NCBI GenBank assembly: GCA_905221605.1
Contig: CAJNDS010000129.1
Location: 55,001 to 119,000, forward strand
Reading direction: 5' to 3'
Source: Symbiodinium natans
Taxonomy: Eukaryota > Sar > Dinophyceae > Suessiales > Symbiodiniaceae
Length of the DNA stretch: 64,000 nucleotides
The position numbers and the translations under genes were made by a program. Of this stretch, positions 42,010-52,820 are shown piece by piece. Numbering within the stretch: the first letter of the stretch is position 1; the number at the start of each line of letters is the position of its first letter. A model generated the notes under the pieces. That model was not told the DNA's origin. It made no database searches and worked only from the letters and a program-made list of their open reading frames with translations.

Positions 42010-42600
42010 GAGCCTTAATTTTGAGGTCATATGTATATGTACATATATATATATATTCCTATTGAGGTATATGAACCACAAACCCTTTTAGGGTTCAGTT
42101 CCCCAAGGTTGTGGTGGCCGCGTCGGAGGCCGAGTCCTTGGGGGAACCTCGGAGAACTGGCTGGCTTTGGGGTTCTTCGGGAAATGTGCATACATGTGCT
42201 GTATATAGTAAATATGACAATATGAAATCAAATACAAATATAAATATAGATATGGATATAAATATAACTATATACATATATATATATATATAAGTATGGA
42301 TGAACATATAAATATATAAATATCAATATCAATATCAATATCAATACCAATATAAATATCAACATAAATATAAATATGAATATGAATACGAATATGAACT
42401 ATGAATTATGAATTTTTGAATTACGAATTATGACTTATTAATTATGAATGTGAATATAGATATACATAGATATATATATATATATAAGTAAATAAATAAA
42501 TATATATATATATATATATGTATGTACATTATATATATATACACATACATATGTTTAATATATATATATATACACATACATATGTCTATATACTCGGTTG
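42010..42600. repeat. AT-rich microsatellite region
   Basis: Long runs of TATATA, AATATA and ATATCA, interrupted at 42080-42200 by a GC-rich island reading VVVAASEAESLGEPRRTG that may be an exon. Confidence 0.85.
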
Positions 42601-42934
42601 CAAAGTTTTCAGGCTTGTGTGAAGGTGGTCCGCAGCAGCTACCTTACAACAAGCAACTTGCATCGACGTGTGCCAGTGGTAAGCTTGACTCCCGGAGGTT
42701 GAGCCAGTAGATTCAGGTCATCATCGTCGGGAGTTGTGCCAGGATGTCACCCAGTGCATGGGGTCAGATTCAGATGCATGGTGAACTGCAAATCAACCCA
42801 AATAACTCCAAAAACTCACACTGCGGAACGTCGCAACTGCAACCCTAATATGTCCTTGCACCAACAAGCCTTGGAATCCTGAATCCGGTGCACTCCTCCA
42901 GCACCCAAACCGAGTCAGAGGATTCAAGCAATAT

Positions 42935-43034
42935 AGGGCTCGGAAGAAATACTAGTAGTATTGCCTTATGGTCCCGTCATAAATACACTATCATAACCCG
43001 CGAAACCCTGTTCTAATTATTAAGGCCCCTATAG
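42935..43034 (+). mobile_element. Intron-like element, family D
   Basis: Starts AGGGCTCGGAAGAAATACTA, TTATGGTCCCGTCATAAATA in the middle, ends TTCTAATTATTAAGGCCCC followed by TATAG, the acceptor of the first clear PDE12-like exon. Confidence 0.8.
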
Positions 43035-43295
43035 TGGCCGCAAGCCGAGGTAGTTGACGTGCTCTGCGAGCAGGAAGGAACCGTGCAGATTCGAATGAGA
43101 TGGCCCAAAGATGGCGAGTCTCGAAACTTCGACCGCCCTCGTGACCAGCTCTTGGAGAAGACCCTGATGCGCATGTCCCTGACGCTGCAGAAGGGGCTTC
43201 TTGGGCGCGATTCGGGAACCGTTTTTCGACTCTTTGCTTAAGAACCCCAAATGAAAAATGATAGTCCCAATACTGCCCTTACAAGACTGTGTTTT

Positions 43296-43326
<31 letters not shown>

Positions 43327-46300
43327 GGTTCTTAAGCAATTAGTAGTTATTGCTGCAACACTGACATCCTCCGCCCTTCCCTTACTCAACCAGCATCCAT
43401 TGTACCTTGAGTTGTTCGAAAGGCCTGCGATGTCTCTTACACATAGTTCTACTCATTCATAAACCCTAAACCCTAAACCCTAAACCCTAAACCCTAAACC
43501 CTAAACCCTAAACCCTAAACCCTAAACCCTAAACCCTAAACCCTAAACCCTAAACCCTAAACCCTAAACCCTAAACCCTAAACCCTAAACCCTAAACCCT
43601 CATCATCCAGACAGACCGACATTGTACCTTAAGTTGTCCTCGAGGCACGGCGCATCCCTGGGATGTCTCTTACGCATAGCAAGCATACTAATACACCCTA
43701 AACCCGAATGAAACCCTAAACCCCAAGCCCTACGAATAATGGCAAGAAGAATCCAGCCCAGGTCCAATACGAAGGCCCGACGGCGCGGGTGGCGACGGCG
43801 CAAGCAGAAGTCTGAAGAGCGGAAGTCTGAAGAGCGGAAGCCCGAATCTGGCCCAGAAGTTCGGTTTAGGGTTTAGGGTTTAGGGTTTAGGGTTTAGGGT
43901 TTAGGGTTTAGGGTTTCGGGTTTCGGGCATCAGGAGGTTTAGGAAGGTCGAGAGCAGCGCTTTAGGGTTTAGGGTTTAGGGCTTCAGGAGGTTTAGGAAG
44001 GTCGAGAGCAGCGCTTTAATTTCGTATCGGGGTCGCAAGAATTGTGAACAGTATTCCCTTATGGTCCCTATATGGAGTGTACTAGAATAACAATCAAAAT
44101 CCTATTCTTATTATATAAGTCCCCAAAAATAATTTGGGCTTGGGGCTTCAGGAGGTTTAGGCTCAACTTGCGCAGCGGTGACATGTAGGCATCACGCAGA
44201 CCGTCTGTTGTGAGCTGGTCACAAGCATGTATGCTTTTATAATATGAGCATATGAGCATTTTCCAAACAATTGGGGTTAGCCCCCCCCCAAATGGGGAAC
44301 GTTGAAGGGACCTAGACTAGAGTCCCTTCAGTAAAGTCTCTTTGTGGCTGCTTGCTGAATCCATTAGAATAGGTAGCTTCAAACTCAGGACACAGCACTT
44401 TAAGCAGAAACCCGAAGCCACAAAATCCGCGCAAGCCCGAAGAACCCTACAAACCCGCTAACCTTGAAAGCCCTGTGAACCCTGTAGAGTTCCCTAGAAG
44501 CCCTGCTTGAATTTCAGGCCCAGGACGCAGCAAAACCCCCTGCCATCGCCACTTCTCTGCTGGACAGCGACTCGGTAGTCGAAGTAATTACCTTAATCCT
44601 TTCTTTTGCTTGGAGGGGAAGGGGGTGGGGGAGAGGTTCAGGGTCGGGTTTAGGAGTATAGGCTTACATTTATAAGGGTGGGAGGAGGGGATTAGGTTTA
44701 GGAGTATAGGCTTACATTTATAAGGGTGGGAGGAGGGGATTAGCACAGACCCTGTGGAAGCTCAAAAATGTTTTTTTGGATATAATGGGTTTCCCTACTA
44801 ACCCCCCTCTAACCCCCTGCCTTCGCAAAGGTAGTGTAGAGGGGGTGTAGCAGGGGAACCCGAAACCCTACACCCTAAACCCCAAACCCTAAACCCTAAA
44901 CCCCAAACCCTAAACCCTCAAGCCAATGTGTAAACTTGAACTTATTCACTCCTTTTCTTGGAAGGCCACTTTTGCTGGTGCGGTGCAAAGTTGCCGGCTT
45001 CTTTTTGTTGAGTTGTCGTCAGTTGCTTTGTGACTGCGTAGGCGAGGAGGTTTAAGTAAATCGAACAAAGAAGACTGTTGGGCTTTGTGCCTGCACAGGG
45101 CAAGGAGGTTTAAGAAAATTGAACATTCAGCACTTTGGAGCTGTTTGAAGCTTCTCAAGTCCTTTTCAAAGCCACCCGGTGCCTTTTGGGCTCTTTGCTG
45201 GTGGGCCTTGTGAAATCAATTTGGGCCTTCTGAAGCCAATTGTGGCCTTCTGAAGCCAATGTTGGCCTACTGAAGCCAATTTTAGGCCTTCTGAAGTCAA
45301 TTTGGAATTTTGGCCTTCTGAAGCCAACTTTGGGCCTTCCAAAGCCAATGATTTTGGCCTTCTGAAGCCAATTTTGGGCCTTCTGAAGCCAATTTGTGCC
45401 TGAAACCAATTTTTGCCTTCTGAAGCTATCTGAAGCCAATTTGTGCCTTTATTTGGCCTTCTGAAGCCAATTTTGGGCTTTCTGAAGTCAATTTGTGCTT
45501 CTGAAACCAATTTTGGCCCTTTTGTGCCTTCTGAAAACAATTTGGGCCTCGGCCAATTTGTGCCTTCTGAAGCCAATTTGGGCATCTGAAGCCACTTTTG
45601 GCCTTCTGAAGCCATTTGTTAGCCTTCTCAAGCCAATTTTGGCCTCCTGAAGCCAATTTTGGCCTTCTGAAGCCAATTTGGGCCTTCTCAAGCCAAGTTT
45701 AAGCCTTCTGAAGTCAATTTAGCCAATTTTGGGCCTTCTCAAGCCAATTTGAGCCTCCTAAGGCAAATTCCGGGCCTTCTGAAGCCTCTGAAGCCAATTG
45801 TGGCCTTCTGAAGCCAATTTTGGGCCAACTTTAAAGTCTTAAAACAGAAACTCCTCGAAACTTCCCCGGACCTGAACCCTCAATAAGTTCAATGAAACCA
45901 ATTTGTTGCCTCTGAAGCCAATTTTGGGCCTTCTGAAGGAAGTCATTCGAAAAAATCTAAAACCGAAACTCCTCGAAACTCCTCGAAACTGTCCCCGGAC
46001 CTGAACCCTTAATAAGTTCAGTCTGAGCATGAACCCTATCAAAAATCCAAAAACAAAACTCCTGGAAACTTTCCTCGAAACTCCTCGAAACTTTCCCCGG
46101 ACCTGAACCCTTAATAAGTTCAATAAACCCCAAACCCTAAACCCTAAACCCTAAACCGTAACCCTAATTAGGTAGTATAGAGGGGGGGGTAGTAGGGGAA
46201 CCCATGAAAGTAAGGTGAGGGCCGGCCGGTGGACGGAGCGATGGACCTGGCGAAGGCCTTTGCCGAGGCCGCGATCCTGCAAGTGGGTGCGGTGCCCCAG

Positions 46301-49300
46301 GGGGCTCGGGGAAGCTTGGAGCCCGAAACCCTAAACCCTAAACCCTAAACCCTAAACCCTAAACCCTAAACCCTAAACCCTAAACCCTAAACCCTAAACC
46401 CTAAACCCTAAACCCTTTGTTTGGGGGGAAGCTTCGGGCTTGGGGTGTTTTAAGGTTAAGTTTAAGCAGGCTTATAGGGGTTACAGGGTTTACAGAGTTT
46501 AGCCATGTAGGGCTTAGGGTTTGGAAGAATGGTCGGGGTCTCCAGCAGAAGGGAGCAATGCGAAAACCAGCTCCGATGTGGGAGGCTGTTGCTTGGAAGC
46601 TCAAGCTTTTCCCGCCAGCCCAAACCCAGCTCCAGCCTCTGTTTAACAAAGCGGCCCTGAAGTTAAAATAAGTCCGAAACCTTGAGCCCCATCCCAAAGA
46701 TATGGAGCGGGAGAGTTTTTCAGGTGAGGACAGCTACCGGGTGCGGCTCAATCGGCCCACAGCGCGCCACGCCACTGGGGCTCGGATTTGGTTGTAGTTG
46801 GGTGTGAGGTCTTGCATGTTTTTTTTCTGCTTCAAGGTTTTCAGGCTTTAGTTTACATGTGTTTTTTGGGATGTGAGAGTTTGAATTCGCGGGTTTACGG
46901 TTTAGAGTGAGTGTTCGGGCTTTGGGGGGTGTAGGATATCTTCTAGAAGATATAAAACAAAGTTTCGGGTTCATGGAGTTCCGTGGGCACACCTGAAAAC
47001 CCTCAGAAGAAGACTTAAGGTGAGGGTTGGAAGACTCAACAAATCGGAAGCCGGAGGTCTCCGAGCCCTAATCTTGGCAGCCCCAGCGGTACCCTTGTTT
47101 TCCCCGTTGTTGGCTCAAGGTTCCCTTATAAAGTAACCCCAACAAGATGACTTTACTCTGGTATTGTTATAGGATTCTTAAGGGTGGGGGGTTCATGGGA
47201 GGGAGGTACATAGGGAAGCTTAGGGAGCCTTATGGAGTAGTGGGGAGTACTGGGAACTTTGGGTTACATACCCCCCCCCCCCAACCCCCCGCCCTTAAGA
47301 ACCTTATATGGTTATTGGGCTACCAAGCAATCAAGCCCTAATTTCCAAGGGCCCAAGCCCTGATTCTACAAAGAAACCAGCCCAAAAAAGGGTGCCCTTA
47401 CTAAAAGTTTGTTGTTGGGCTGCCAAGTAATCCAACCCTAACCCTAAACCTCCAAACCCCAAACCTTAAACCCAAAACCCTAAACCTTAAACCCAAAACC
47501 CTAACCACCAAGCCCTAAACCCCAAACCCCAAACCTTAAACCCAAAACCCTAAACCCTGATTTTCGAAACCGAAGGTCATCTGCCGAGGGCGGCCTCGAG
47601 CAGGGCTGCGACTTGCAGCCATGGCCGAGGGTCGCACCTTAGCTGTGTCGGTGCTTTAGGGTTTAGGGTTTAGGGTTTAGGGTTCAGGGTTCAGGGTTCA
47701 GGGTTTGGGGTTTCGGGTTAGGGCTTGGGGTTTAGAATTTAGGGTTTAGGGTTTAGGGTTTAGGCTTAGGGTGGGGTGGGTTGAGTTTGAGGGTGGAGCG
47801 TGGGGGTGGGAGGTGGGTTGTATTCGGTGATTCATGTGGCTCTTGGTACTTGGTACTGCTTCATGTATTATTATTAGTAGAGGGTCAACCACCCCTTACT
47901 CCACCCCTTACTTGTGATGTATATGTCTACGTATATGTATATCTATCTCGGTCTATAATTATCTATATCCATGTCTATCTATCGATCTATCTATGTATAT
48001 ATATATATATACACGTCAAAAACTACTGATTGTGCTGGGTAGTATTTTAGATGAACAGTTACAGCGACATCATTGTACATGATTGTGAGGACGCTGGGAA
48101 TCTGAAAAAGGTTCCATTCCAAGGACTTGAAGTCCTGAAACTTTGGAGCACAAACCATAACCCCCCCCCCCTTCCCCCCCTTTTTTTCCTTTCCGCAGCA
48201 TGAAGGGGGCTGAGGGTTTGGGATGTCGGTTGGTTGAGCTGGAGGCTTTTGCGACTCACAGCAACTTCGATGGGAGTGGCGCGCTGGTGGAGAGCTGGTG
48301 GGTCGGGAGCACTGCTACACACCCACTGAGGCCGGGCACATCCTGGAAACACCCAAACAGCAGTAAGTCTGATGCAGCTGCCGACTATTTCGGGCTGAAC
48401 TTCCATCGGTTCTATCTTGCAAGTACACCCTAAACCCTAAACCCCAAACCCTAAACCCTAAACCCCAAACCCTAAACCCCAAACCCTAAACCCTAAACGC
48501 CAGGCAGATGTTGGCCGATCTTTGGAGGTGGTGGCGCGGCCGCCCCTGGCAGCCGATGCCCGGTCCAGCCAGCTTTTAGGTGTGGATGACGTCGAGGCCC
48601 CCGGGGGGGGCATTCAGGTGGAAGCTCTTGAAGGGGGTTTAGGGTTTAGGGTTTAGGGTTTAGGGTTTAGGGTTTAGGGTTTAGGGTTTAGGGTTTAGGG
48701 TTTAGGGTTTAGGGTAAGTATATTCAAGTACGCCGGCCGTCGTTCTTTCAACTGGGAGCCCGATAGCACTGGTGCCAATGTGCCCAGAACCTCAGAACCC
48801 AGACCTGAAGCTGCATGCACTTTCTGCTAGAGCCTGCCTCTTTGCTTCCCAAAACACCTAACCCTACACCCTAAACCCTAAGCCCTAAACCCTCAACCCT
48901 CAACCCTAAACCCTAAACCCTAAACGCTAAACCCTAAACCCTAAACCTAAACCTTTCCAGACCCTGCCCGTGCCTTCAGGCCAGCGCACGCCTGGAGCTG
49001 CCGGAAGTGCAGCCAAGGGTCGGCCTACCTGGGATGAGTGAAGCACGCTGTCAGGCGGGAGGCTTTGTAGGGTTTAGGGTTTAGGGTTTTAGGGTTTTAG
49101 GGTTTTAGGGTTTTAGGGTTTTAGGGTTTTAGGGTTTTAGGGTTTTAGGGTTTTAGGGTTTTAGGGTTTTAGGGTTTTAGGGTTTAGGGTTTTAGGGTTT
49201 GGGGTTTTAGGGTTTAGGGTTTTCGGGCTTTAGGGTTTAGGGTTTGTGGTTTTAGGGATTGGGGGTTTTCGGGTTTGTAGGGTTTAGGGGGCAGTGGAGG

Positions 49301-51700
49301 GGGCAACCCTCCGCCTAAATAACCCTAATACAGGAACCCAAAACCTTATGAGGGTTGCAGAGTCCGAGGGAGGTCGTAAATTTTGTTGTTCGCCGAAAGC
49401 AGCTCGGGGGGGACTGACTCAGTCGAGTCTTAAAGCCTTTTCTTCAACCCTGGCAACGAATCCCCCTAAACCCAAAACCCGAAGCCCTAAACCCTAAACG
49501 ACAGAACTTTCTCTCTTTCTTCCGATATCGGAATTGCCAAGATGCAAGGCCATCGGCCATCATTGTATATTTATAGCAAAATTGCCAATTGCTACCACAA
49601 GGCTGCGGCTAGCTGTGGCATTCTTGGCCCTCTCTTGTTGGTAATTCAGAATTGTCGGAGGAAAGGCCGATGAGGATTACTGGTTCCGCCCTTCAAAACT
49701 TTGAGGGTGGGTTTAGGGTTTAGGAGCCAGACATCTCCTAGTTACTAATTGCTGTATAAACCTACCCTAAACACAAATATTCTTCCTTCAAAGGGTAATA
49801 AAGGCAAATAGTAGTCTCCATGGCAGTCAAAAGTCCCAGAACTCCTGAGGCCATGGATGACCAATTGCAGACATGGCGGGAGAGCCAGGACAGCTGACGA
49901 ACGACCCGAAACGATGCGACTGCTTCAATTTGCAGATGTTGTTGTGGATATCGGGGAAGGTGCAGCATAGAGCCGAGAATAGACATGTTGTGTCGTTGTC
50001 AGCGTGCCAGAAGGGTTCGGGGGCTGTGTGCTGCAGGCATGGCTTGGTAGGCTTGGCGTACTTGCGCTCACCCTAAACCGCCAATCACCCTGTCTGAATC
50101 AGGAGACATCTCCTGATACTTTCCGCATCGTGAGCTACAACGCGCTTGCAGACTGTTACAGGCGAGGGTTAATTGTTGGTGTTCTGGAGTGTGGAGATTT
50201 GGGGGAGGTAAACCCAAACAAAACACCGTCTAGTTCAATTATGCTTGATTATGGGTTTAGGTTCCAGGAGGGATCCAGAATTTGGGCTGGGTGGGGCATT
50301 GATGCATGGGGGAGTTGGTCATTCGCTCAAGAACCTGCAAAATCCCGCAAGTCGCAAGCCCAGAAGCATGAGTTGAAACCCCTACAATCGCCCATTGCAA
50401 ACCCTATAAACCCGTATAAACCTTTAGACCTTATAATTCCCTGCTGAAAAACCAGTTGTATAAGCCCTATGAAGCCCTACAAAACCCCGATAAACACCCC
50501 TAAACTCCAAACCCTATACACCCCCATGAAGCCCTGTTGTTACCCTTGAGACCCCTACTACAAACACTCTTACACCCCGATTAAGCCCCTGTTAAACCCC
50601 TGCCCCTGTGAAACCCCTACTATCTCTTTAAGACCCTACTATAGGAGCCTAATTAGAAGAGGGTTTGGGGGTTATTAGAGTCTAATTCCCAAGGGACCCT
50701 AAGGGAAATTTTTTCGTAGTTATTCCGACGCCTTTAGTACACCCTAAACCCTAAACCCTAAACCCTAAACCCTAAACCCTAAACCCTAAACCCTAAACCC
50801 TAAACCCTAAACCCTAAACCCTAAACCCCAATGTTGCCATGCCAGGCATTGCTGGGACCAAATGTTTCCCTACTGCTTGGCAGAGGCTCTGAGACCGGAG
50901 CAGAGGCTTCGGGGGGGGGGGAGCAGTGTAGGGTTCAGGGTTTAGGGTTTGGGGTTTAGGGTTTAGGGTTTAGGGTTTGGGGTTGGGGGTTTGGGGTTTG
51001 GGGTTTAGGGTTTAGGGTTTAGGGTTTAGGGGTGCCAGGCGAGACAAGGATTCAGAGGGGAATTCCGGGGGCTAGAGGTTCCGGCGACCCTTGATGCTCG
51101 GCTTGTTTCGGGGGATGGACTCTCTGGTGTTAGGCACGGGGTTTAAACACTTGGGTTTGGGGTTTAGGGGTTTCGGGCATGAGTAGTGAGTAACCCTAAA
51201 CCCTAAACCCCTAAACCCCTAAACCCGTAAACCCCCAAAACCCCTAAACCCCTAAACCCCTAAACCCCTAAACCCCTAAACCCCTAAACCCCTAAACCCC
51301 TAAACCCCTAAACCCCTAAACCCCTAAACCCTACACCCCAAACCCTAAACCCTAAACCCTAAGCCCTAATCTGATTGTAAGATTAGTGACTTGCCAGACG
51401 TCCAGGCTTCAGCTCGTCCACCAGGAGGCCCGGGCTTTGTTCGATCGGCTCCCCTGTTTTGTGCCCAGCAACGCTGCGTGCCGCAAGAAAGGGGGGGGGG
51501 GTTTCTGGGGTTCAGGGTTTAGGGTTTAGGGTTTAGGGGTTTAGGGTTTAGGGTTTAGAGTTTAGGGTTTAGGGTTTAGTGCTCCTCAACCGCCTGAAAA
51601 GACCCAAAGGCCACCTGGCAGGCTCGCACCTTCGGGGCAGATCTCTTGGCCATGCAGGAAGTGGATGCAACCTGGTACAAGGACAACTGGGCTTTCCTTG
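43035..51700 (+). CDS. PDE12-like exonuclease/endonuclease/phosphatase family protein
   Basis: Exons by eye: 43035-43230 (VDVLCEQEGTVQIRMRWPKD), about 44522-44588 (KPPAIATSLLDSDSVVE), about 46230-46325 (AFAEAAILQVG), 46724-46770 (EDSYRVRLNRPT), about 47050-47085 (LILAAPAV), 48262-48361 (LRWEWRAGG, HCYTPTEAGHIL), about 48509-48635, 50103-50160 (TFRIVSYNALADCYR), about 50867-50920 (FPYCLAEALRPEQRLR), 51397-51488 (RLQLVHQEARAL) and about 51625-51692 (FGADLLAMQEVD). The order matches 2',5'-phosphodiesterase 12: N-terminal beta domains, then the nuclease start (SYNALAD) and catalytic Glu (QEVD). Family members degrade 2-5A and poly(A), often in mitochondria. I did not find the later GDFN and SDH motifs in the window, so the gene is either incomplete here or truncated. 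Introns hold D, F, A and N elements and telomere-like arrays. Confidence 0.7.
43231..43350 (+). mobile_element. Intron-like element, family F
   Basis: TTTGCTTAAGAACCCC and GGGGTTCTTAAGCAA ends are inverted; the interior has a long T-run then a G-run. Directly downstream of the first PDE12-like exon. Confidence 0.8.
43460..43600 (-). repeat. CCCTAAA array flanked by direct repeats
   Basis: Twenty regular units. The sequences on both sides are diverged copies of each other (43388-43458 and 43620-43692: CATTGTACCTT ... GATGTCTCTTAC ... ATAG). Confidence 0.9.
43863..44018 (+). repeat. TTTAGGG blocks and a 34-bp direct repeat
   Basis: TTTAGGG at 43863-43928; then CAGGAGGTTTAGGAAGGTCG etc. (43931-43964), a 20-bp TTTAGGG block, and the identical 34 bp again (43985-44018). 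Confidence 0.9.
44029..44126 (+). mobile_element. Intron-like element, family D
   Basis: GGGGTCGCAAGAATTGTGAA, TTATGGTCCCTATATGGA, ends CTATTCTTATTATATAAG. Adjacent to the second copy of the 34-bp repeat. Confidence 0.7.
44647..44742. repeat. Perfect 48-bp tandem duplication
   Basis: Units 44647-44694 and 44695-44742 start GGTTTAGGAGTATAGGCTTA. G-rich, no coding signal. Confidence 0.9.
44776..44860. mobile_element. Inverted-repeat element, family N
   Basis: TTCCCTACTAACCCCCCTCT pairs with AGAGGGGGTGTAGCAGGGGAA. Its 3' end recurs at 46166-46204, with two CCCTAAA blocks and minisatellites between. Confidence 0.6.
44862..44927 (-). repeat. CCCTAAA/CCCCAAA array
   Basis: Directly follows the family N element 3' end (GGGGAACCC). 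Confidence 0.85.
45178..45836. repeat. Degenerate 20-24 bp minisatellite
   Basis: About 30 units of GGCCTTCTGAAGCCAATTTT with length changes. Open - strand frames (repeated ASEGQNWLQKAK and FRRPKI) follow from units that lack stops. Confidence 0.95.
45838..46127. repeat. Three-copy ~75-bp repeat
   Basis: Units contain AACTCCTCGAAACT, CCCCGGACCTGAACCCT and AATAAGTTCA. A family minisatellite unit is interspersed at 45895-45935. Confidence 0.85.
46128..46204 (-). repeat. CCCTAAA block plus repeated family N end
   Basis: CCCTAAA at 46130-46160 followed by GGTAGTATAGAGGGGG and AGGGGAACCC, a copy of 44830-44861. Confidence 0.75.
46325..46415 (-). repeat. CCCTAAA array
   Basis: Twelve regular units, beginning GAAACCCTAAA right after the AFAEAAILQVG exon. 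Confidence 0.9.
47079..47327 (+). mobile_element. Intron-like element, family A, carrying a nested element
   Basis: Family A ends (AGCCCCAGCGGTACCC and GGTTATTGGGCTACC) enclose a second hairpin element at 47175-47301. An extra family A 3' half (AAAAAAGGGTGCCCTTACTA ... TTGGGCTGCCAAG) follows at 47381-47427. Confidence 0.75.
47175..47301. mobile_element. Nested inverted-repeat element inside family A
   Basis: TTCTTAAGGGTGGGGGGTT and AACCCCCCGCCCTTAAGAA, 19 bp with one mismatch. The interior is G-rich and unique. Confidence 0.75.
47440..47775. repeat. CCCTAAA/CCCAAAA array, 95-bp island, TTTAGGG array
   Basis: CCCTAAA at 47440-47560 and TTTAGGG/TTCAGGG at 47656-47775. The island frames include AMAEGRTLAVSV, possibly coding. 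Confidence 0.8.
47920..48015. repeat. AT-rich microsatellite
   Basis: TATATG, TCTATC and TATATA runs. Confidence 0.9.
48428..48503 (-). repeat. CCCTAAA/CCCCAAA array
   Basis: Upstream arm of an exon-flanking pair. Confidence 0.9.
48636..48717 (+). repeat. TTTAGGG array
   Basis: Eleven units starting AAGGGG^GTTTAGGG; downstream arm of the same pair. Confidence 0.9.
48860..48955 (-). repeat. CCCTAAA/CCCTCAA array
   Basis: Upstream arm of the next pair. The enclosed 110-bp island ends near GGCTTTGTAGG. Confidence 0.9.
49066..49280 (+). repeat. TTTTAGGG (8-mer) array
   Basis: Fourteen GGGTTTTA units, a local 8-bp dialect, then degenerate text. Confidence 0.9.
50400..50640 (-). repeat. Degenerate CCCTATAAA repeats
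   Basis: Diverged CCCTATAAACC/CCCTACAAAC units, with no coding. Confidence 0.75.
50657..50736 (-). mobile_element. Intron-like element, family D, inverted
   Basis: On the - strand it starts CGTCGGAATAACTACG and contains TTAGGGTCCCTTGGG and TTAGACTCTAATAA. Confidence 0.6.
50742..50830 (-). repeat. CCCTAAA array
   Basis: Twelve regular units before the FPYCLAEALRPE exon. Confidence 0.9.
50926..51175 (+). repeat. TTTAGGG/TTTGGGG arrays
   Basis: Main block 50926-51035, small degenerate block 51150-51175, unique 115 bp between. Confidence 0.85.
51193..51370 (-). repeat. CCCCTAAA (8-mer) array
   Basis: About 14 CCCCTAAA units, then CCCTAAA. Precedes the RLQLVHQEARAL exon. Confidence 0.9.
51510..51575 (+). 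repeat. TTTAGGG array
   Basis: Between the RLQLVHQEARAL and MQEVD exons. Confidence 0.85.
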
Positions 51701-52587
51701 CTGGGGGTGGGAGGGGGGGAGGAGGAGGGGGGAAGGGGTAAGGAGTTGACATTGTAGGGTTTAGGTTTGATAAACCCTAAACTCTTACTTTAAGGCTGGG
51801 GTGTGGCAGTCTGGGAGGGAGTGTGAGTTCGTGTTTGGTGTTTACAAAAGGGTATCGACTCTGCAGCGAAAAATTCCCAAATTACACCCTGGAACATAAA
51901 CACTGATGTAGAGCAACCCCCCGTGTAATTACGTCTCCTTCACTGGCTCGTCTTCCAAACTGGAATGGTTTTCTGACAGGCAAGTGGTACCCAAACCATG
52001 TACTGCCCTTGTGTAAACCTCAACGCCAACCCCAAACCATTAAACCTACACCCCAAGCCCGCGAAGTCTTCCGGGTCTTCTAGCTTCCGCGGACCGCTTG
52101 CGGCTTCTGGCTGTTTGTAACACCAGAGAATCCATCAAGGTTCAAGGCTTCCAGAGAATCCATCAAGGTTCAAGGCTTCGGGTTGTAGGATGCTTGAGAT
52201 GCATGCGTATCCTCGCATCTTTTCGGCTCAGATTTTCCACCGCAAAGCGGTGAAACACGTCTACAGACTGCGGCAAAGGCCACGCAGTCGACTCGCACAA
52301 CTCAGCAGCGCTATACACCGTACCACTCACCACCTTCCTACTAGTAACCTCAGAGTCTTGCTCAAACTCCTGCACCTTGGCGATAGGACTGGGTTCTGGG
52401 CAAGTGAACTAATGGCTCATGCCCTACCCTCCTGTGTGCCAACCGAAGACCAGCAGCAAAGAGGCTCACCCCCACAAACATCTGCATGGTGTGCCACAGC
52501 TCACATTAGCCTCTGCGTCCAAAGAGCCATGCATGGCGAAACGAGGCTGAGCCGGCAAAGAAGCAACAGCAGGGGCCTCGGTAATAC

Positions 52588-52684
52588 AGGGGTCGGAAGA
52601 ATTACGAATAAGATTCCCTTATGGTCCCTTTGTAATTATACCATAGTAACCCCCAAGACCCTATTCTAATTATTCAGGCCCCTT
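52588..52684 (+). mobile_element. Intron-like element, family D
   Basis: GGGGTCGGAAGAATTACGAA, TTATGGTCCCTTTGTAATTA, ends CTATTCTAATTATTCAGG. The cleanest D copy in the window. Confidence 0.8.
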
Positions 52685-52719
52685 TTTCAGATCCAAGGGA
52701 CGGGCGCGAAGCCACCGGA

Positions 52720-52820
52720 ATTTGGGGGTGTACGATATTCGGGGTACCATATTTGGGGTCCTTATTAGAAGGAAATCCTACTATTTGGGGGTCCACTATT
52801 TTCGTAACCCCCCAATTTTG
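52720..52820 (+). mobile_element. Intron-like element, family J
   Basis: AATTTGGGGGTGTACGATAT, GGAAATCCTACTATTTGGGG, and CCCCCCAATTTTGCAG at the end, which would serve as acceptor. Confidence 0.7.

Noticed and set aside
45155-45715. Long - strand ORFs over the minisatellite
   Set aside because: Repeat-derived peptides without stop codons by unit composition, not evidence of a gene.
47095-47115. TTGGCTCAAG resembling the end of the dinoflagellate spliced leader
   Set aside because: It lies within a family A element where other copies differ; only about 10 nt match and there is no following donor-like leader gene structure. GGCTCAAG in the LTR near 287 is likewise too short.
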